Shown one piece after another: positions 6,427-6,553 of a DNA stretch of 6,553 nucleotides. The stretch covers positions 1 through 6,553 of the forward strand of contig SXSX01000043.1 in assembly GCA_005793295.1 (NCBI GenBank), in the 5' to 3' direction. Made by a program: the position numbers and the translations under genes. Source of the stretch: Burkholderiales bacterium (GTDB taxonomy: Bacteria; Pseudomonadota; Gammaproteobacteria; Burkholderiales; Burkholderiaceae_C). The notes under the pieces are model-generated. The model was not told the DNA's origin. It saw only the letters and a program-made list of their open reading frames with translations, and did not search any database. How positions within the stretch are numbered: the stretch's first letter is position 1; each line of letters begins with the position of its first letter.

Positions 6427-6553
6427 GTAACGGCGGCGCTGGCCTTTGCGCTGGTCTTGTTGCCGGCGATCGGTGGCTTGTTGCAGGACCCGATTCGTCA
6501 GGCCGGGAAGATTGCCGCCGGGATGTCGGCCCCTTTGACCCTGTACGGGGTCA
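6427..6553 (+). other. GC-rich foreign segment with an open plus-strand frame, internal gene fragment
   Basis: Bases 6421-6553 are about 65% GC, against about 41% in 6181-6420. The plus-strand frame from 6427 to the edge is open for 42 codons, with G or C in the third position of about 83% of codons, a sign of real coding sequence from a high-GC genome. It reads VTAALAFALVLLPAIGG and continues with QAGKIAAGMSAPLTLYGV: hydrophobic, with a possible membrane segment. No start codon with a ribosome site is seen at the junction, so this would be an internal piece of a gene. I do not recognise the family. The opposite strand is also open but gives low-complexity Arg/Gln-rich peptide, as expected for a shadow frame. 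Confidence 0.4.
6536..6553. repeat. 18-bp imperfect palindrome at the right edge
   Basis: TGACCCTGTACGGGGTCA is an inverted repeat with 8 of 9 base pairs and no loop, ending at the last base of the window. Its right arm GGGGTCA is the reverse complement of TGACCCC at 6181-6187. It could be an operator, the end of a mobile element, or a dispersed repeat at which an assembly stopped; nothing here decides between these. Confidence 0.35.

Overview
The window looks like part of a betaproteobacterial genome, probably Burkholderiales and Comamonadaceae-like. That is an inference from the flagellin C-terminus, the roughly even base composition and the style of the genes; no marker gene fixes the taxon. 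There are no rRNA, tRNA, CRISPR or complete insertion-sequence features, and no gene-free stretch above 300 bases.

Layout. Bases 1-516 (+) are the C-terminal part of a short flagellin whose start lies off the left edge. It ends 5 nt from the end of a convergent minus-strand gene block that fills most of the window. In transcription order (right to left) the block holds: the C-terminal remnant of a sugar-type C-methyltransferase (6205-6420); a TPR protein with a GT9-like (heptosyltransferase-like) glycosyltransferase domain (4879-6153); a canonical MazE antitoxin and MazF toxin pair (4616-4858, 4272-4616); a three-part protein with an N-terminal GT2 glycosyltransferase, a TPR array and a GT9-like domain (2008-4254); and a third TPR-GT9 paralogue (522-2045). 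Spacings are tight (mazE/mazF overlap by 1 nt, mazF to the GT2 fusion 17 nt), so this reads as an operon or a set of nested operons.

Likely joint function. A TPR array followed by a GT-B glycosyltransferase, encoded next to flagellin, recalls flagellin glycosyltransferases such as Caulobacter FlmG, where the TPR part binds flagellin. I infer that the three paralogues modify flagellin, or less likely another surface polymer, with the methyltransferase once tailoring a sugar. The odd element is the mazEF cassette inside the glycosyltransferase block. A near-perfect 19-bp palindrome, the probable MazE/MazEF operator, overlaps the stop codon of the upstream glycosyltransferase, so autoregulation of the toxin-antitoxin pair could reach the two downstream glycosyltransferase genes.

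Right edge. At about 6420 the methyltransferase similarity stops and base composition jumps from about 41% to about 65% GC. The last 133 bases look like coding sequence on the opposite strand, from a different and GC-richer source. This is a recombination or insertion junction, or an assembly chimera.
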